This document shows positions 21,208-21,611 of a stretch of 21,611 nt of DNA, piece by piece. A program made the translations under genes and the position numbers. Position 1 is the first letter of the stretch. Every line of letters begins with the position of its first letter. Under the pieces are notes generated by a model that saw only the letters and a program-made list of their open reading frames with translations, searched no databases and had not been told where the DNA came from. The stretch is from positions 1-21,611 of the IMG/VR virus record IMGVR_UViG_3300025151_000351; one strand, written 5' to 3'. This DNA comes from a virus.

Positions 21208-21422
21208 TGGCAAAACTATGTCCTAGAGGTAAAGCGGCAGCGAAGCGAAAGTTCAAGGTCTACCCAAGCGCATATGCAAATATGTACGCATCAGCTGTTT
21301 GCAGCGGTAAAGTTACACCCGGTGGTAAAAAGAAAAGAAAAAAAGCTATGGGTGGTGGCATGATGCGTGATTCGTATAGAGTAGGCGGACTAGCTAGAAG
21401 AAAAAGATCGGCCTGTGTATAA
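21207..21422 (+). CDS. 71-aa basic protein with CPRGKAAAKRKF motif
   Basis: Begins MAKLCPRGKAAAKRKFKVYP and continues SAYANMYASAVCSGKVTPGG, a motif that recurs in head-region proteins of marine phages and of other large phages. The rest is basic with a GGGMMRDSYRVGGLARRKRS end. The two Cys (5 and 32) of the motif could form a disulphide or bind metal. Function not known. TAATG-coupled to both neighbours. Confidence 0.72.
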   Translation: MAKLCPRGKAAAKRKFKVYPSAYANMYASAVCSGKVTPGGKKKRKKAMGGGMMRDSYRVGGLARRKRSACV

Positions 21423-21611
21423 TGGCGAAAAAAGGTTTAAGAGCATGGGTGAAAGAAAACTGGGTCGATATTGCAAACAAGCGGCCGGATGGTTCATACC
21501 CGAAGTGTGGAAGAAGTGGTGGAGAAAAAAGAAAAAATTATCCAAAATGCGTGCCCATTGCAAAAGCAAGAGCGATGACCAAAGGTCAGCGTGCGGGTGC
21601 CGTAAGAAGAA
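21422..21611 (+). CDS. DUF5872-like protein, 3' end outside the window
   Basis: Starts at ATG 21422 in a TAATG overlap and runs off the right edge after 63 complete codons. The visible part is MAKKGLRAWVKENWVDIANK, then RPDGSYPKCGRSGGEKRKNY and YPKCVPIAKARAMTKGQRAG. The WVDI...DGSYPKCGR...YPKCVPIAKA pattern matches the DUF5872 domain found in phages and giant viruses; its role is unknown. Two PKC motifs hint at metal or disulphide use. Confidence 0.75.
   Translation, partial: MAKKGLRAWVKENWVDIANKRPDGSYPKCGRSGGEKRKNYPKCVPIAKARAMTKGQRAGAVRR

Noticed and set aside
1-21611. Integrase or attachment site
   Set aside because: No tyrosine or serine recombinase motif was seen in any frame; the polymerase Leu variant alone is not enough to call a temperate phage.

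Overview
The window is a piece of a tailed double-stranded DNA bacteriophage (Caudoviricetes). It carries a terminase large subunit, a portal protein, a phage family A DNA polymerase, a helicase, an M15 peptidase and many small tightly packed genes. The coding DNA is AT-rich. The gene style (DUF3310 beside polymerase, DUF6496 and DUF5872 proteins, lysine-rich small proteins, proteins with KPNA-EGGL and GGGLAYLMG motifs) resembles uncultured marine phages of the kind linked to AT-rich marine Alphaproteobacteria such as SAR11. The host is an inference from style and base composition; nothing in the window proves it. No integrase, tRNA, rRNA, CRISPR array or insertion sequence was found.

Layout. 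(1) 1-6049, rightward: end of an unrecognised replication-region gene, SF1 helicase, DUF3310 protein, DNA polymerase, an unknown protein, then a lysis-like group (30-aa cationic peptide, membrane/coiled-coil protein, small Cys protein, M15 peptidase), a zinc-ribbon protein and a very basic 44-aa protein. (2) 6050-7562: two strong sigma70-type promoters, a small basic protein, a leftward secreted protein, a ribbon-helix-helix-like regulator, a LAGLIDADG endonuclease and a one-helix membrane peptide. (3) 7563-10143: a GHKL ATPase followed one base later by a RecB/Cas4-like nuclease. (4) 10144-10356: a non-coding iteron array with a hairpin, a candidate origin or operator array. (5) 10357-11890: a small unknown protein, a terminase small subunit on the opposite strand, a small unknown protein and a VRR-NUC-like nuclease whose 3' end runs into a 7-bp tandem repeat. 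(6) 11720-13703: a leftward block of five genes with its own promoters, including a GP88-like Cys-rich protein. (7) 13704-14297: a divergent promoter pair with interleaved -35 boxes, then a GC-rich non-coding stretch full of long palindromes. (8) 14298-21611, rightward: terminase large subunit, three genes of unknown role, the portal protein, a DUF6496 protein, a holin-like membrane protein and a run of small basic proteins; the last (DUF5872) leaves the window.

How it fits together. The left part replicates and processes phage DNA, the middle holds regulation, nucleases and candidate origin sites, and the right part packages DNA and builds the head. The most unusual parts are non-coding. One is the structured region before the terminase large subunit, with four complementary arms that could fold in two mutually exclusive ways. 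Others are the overlapping divergent promoters upstream of it, the TGTGACT iteron array, and a 7-bp repeat read as protein on both strands.
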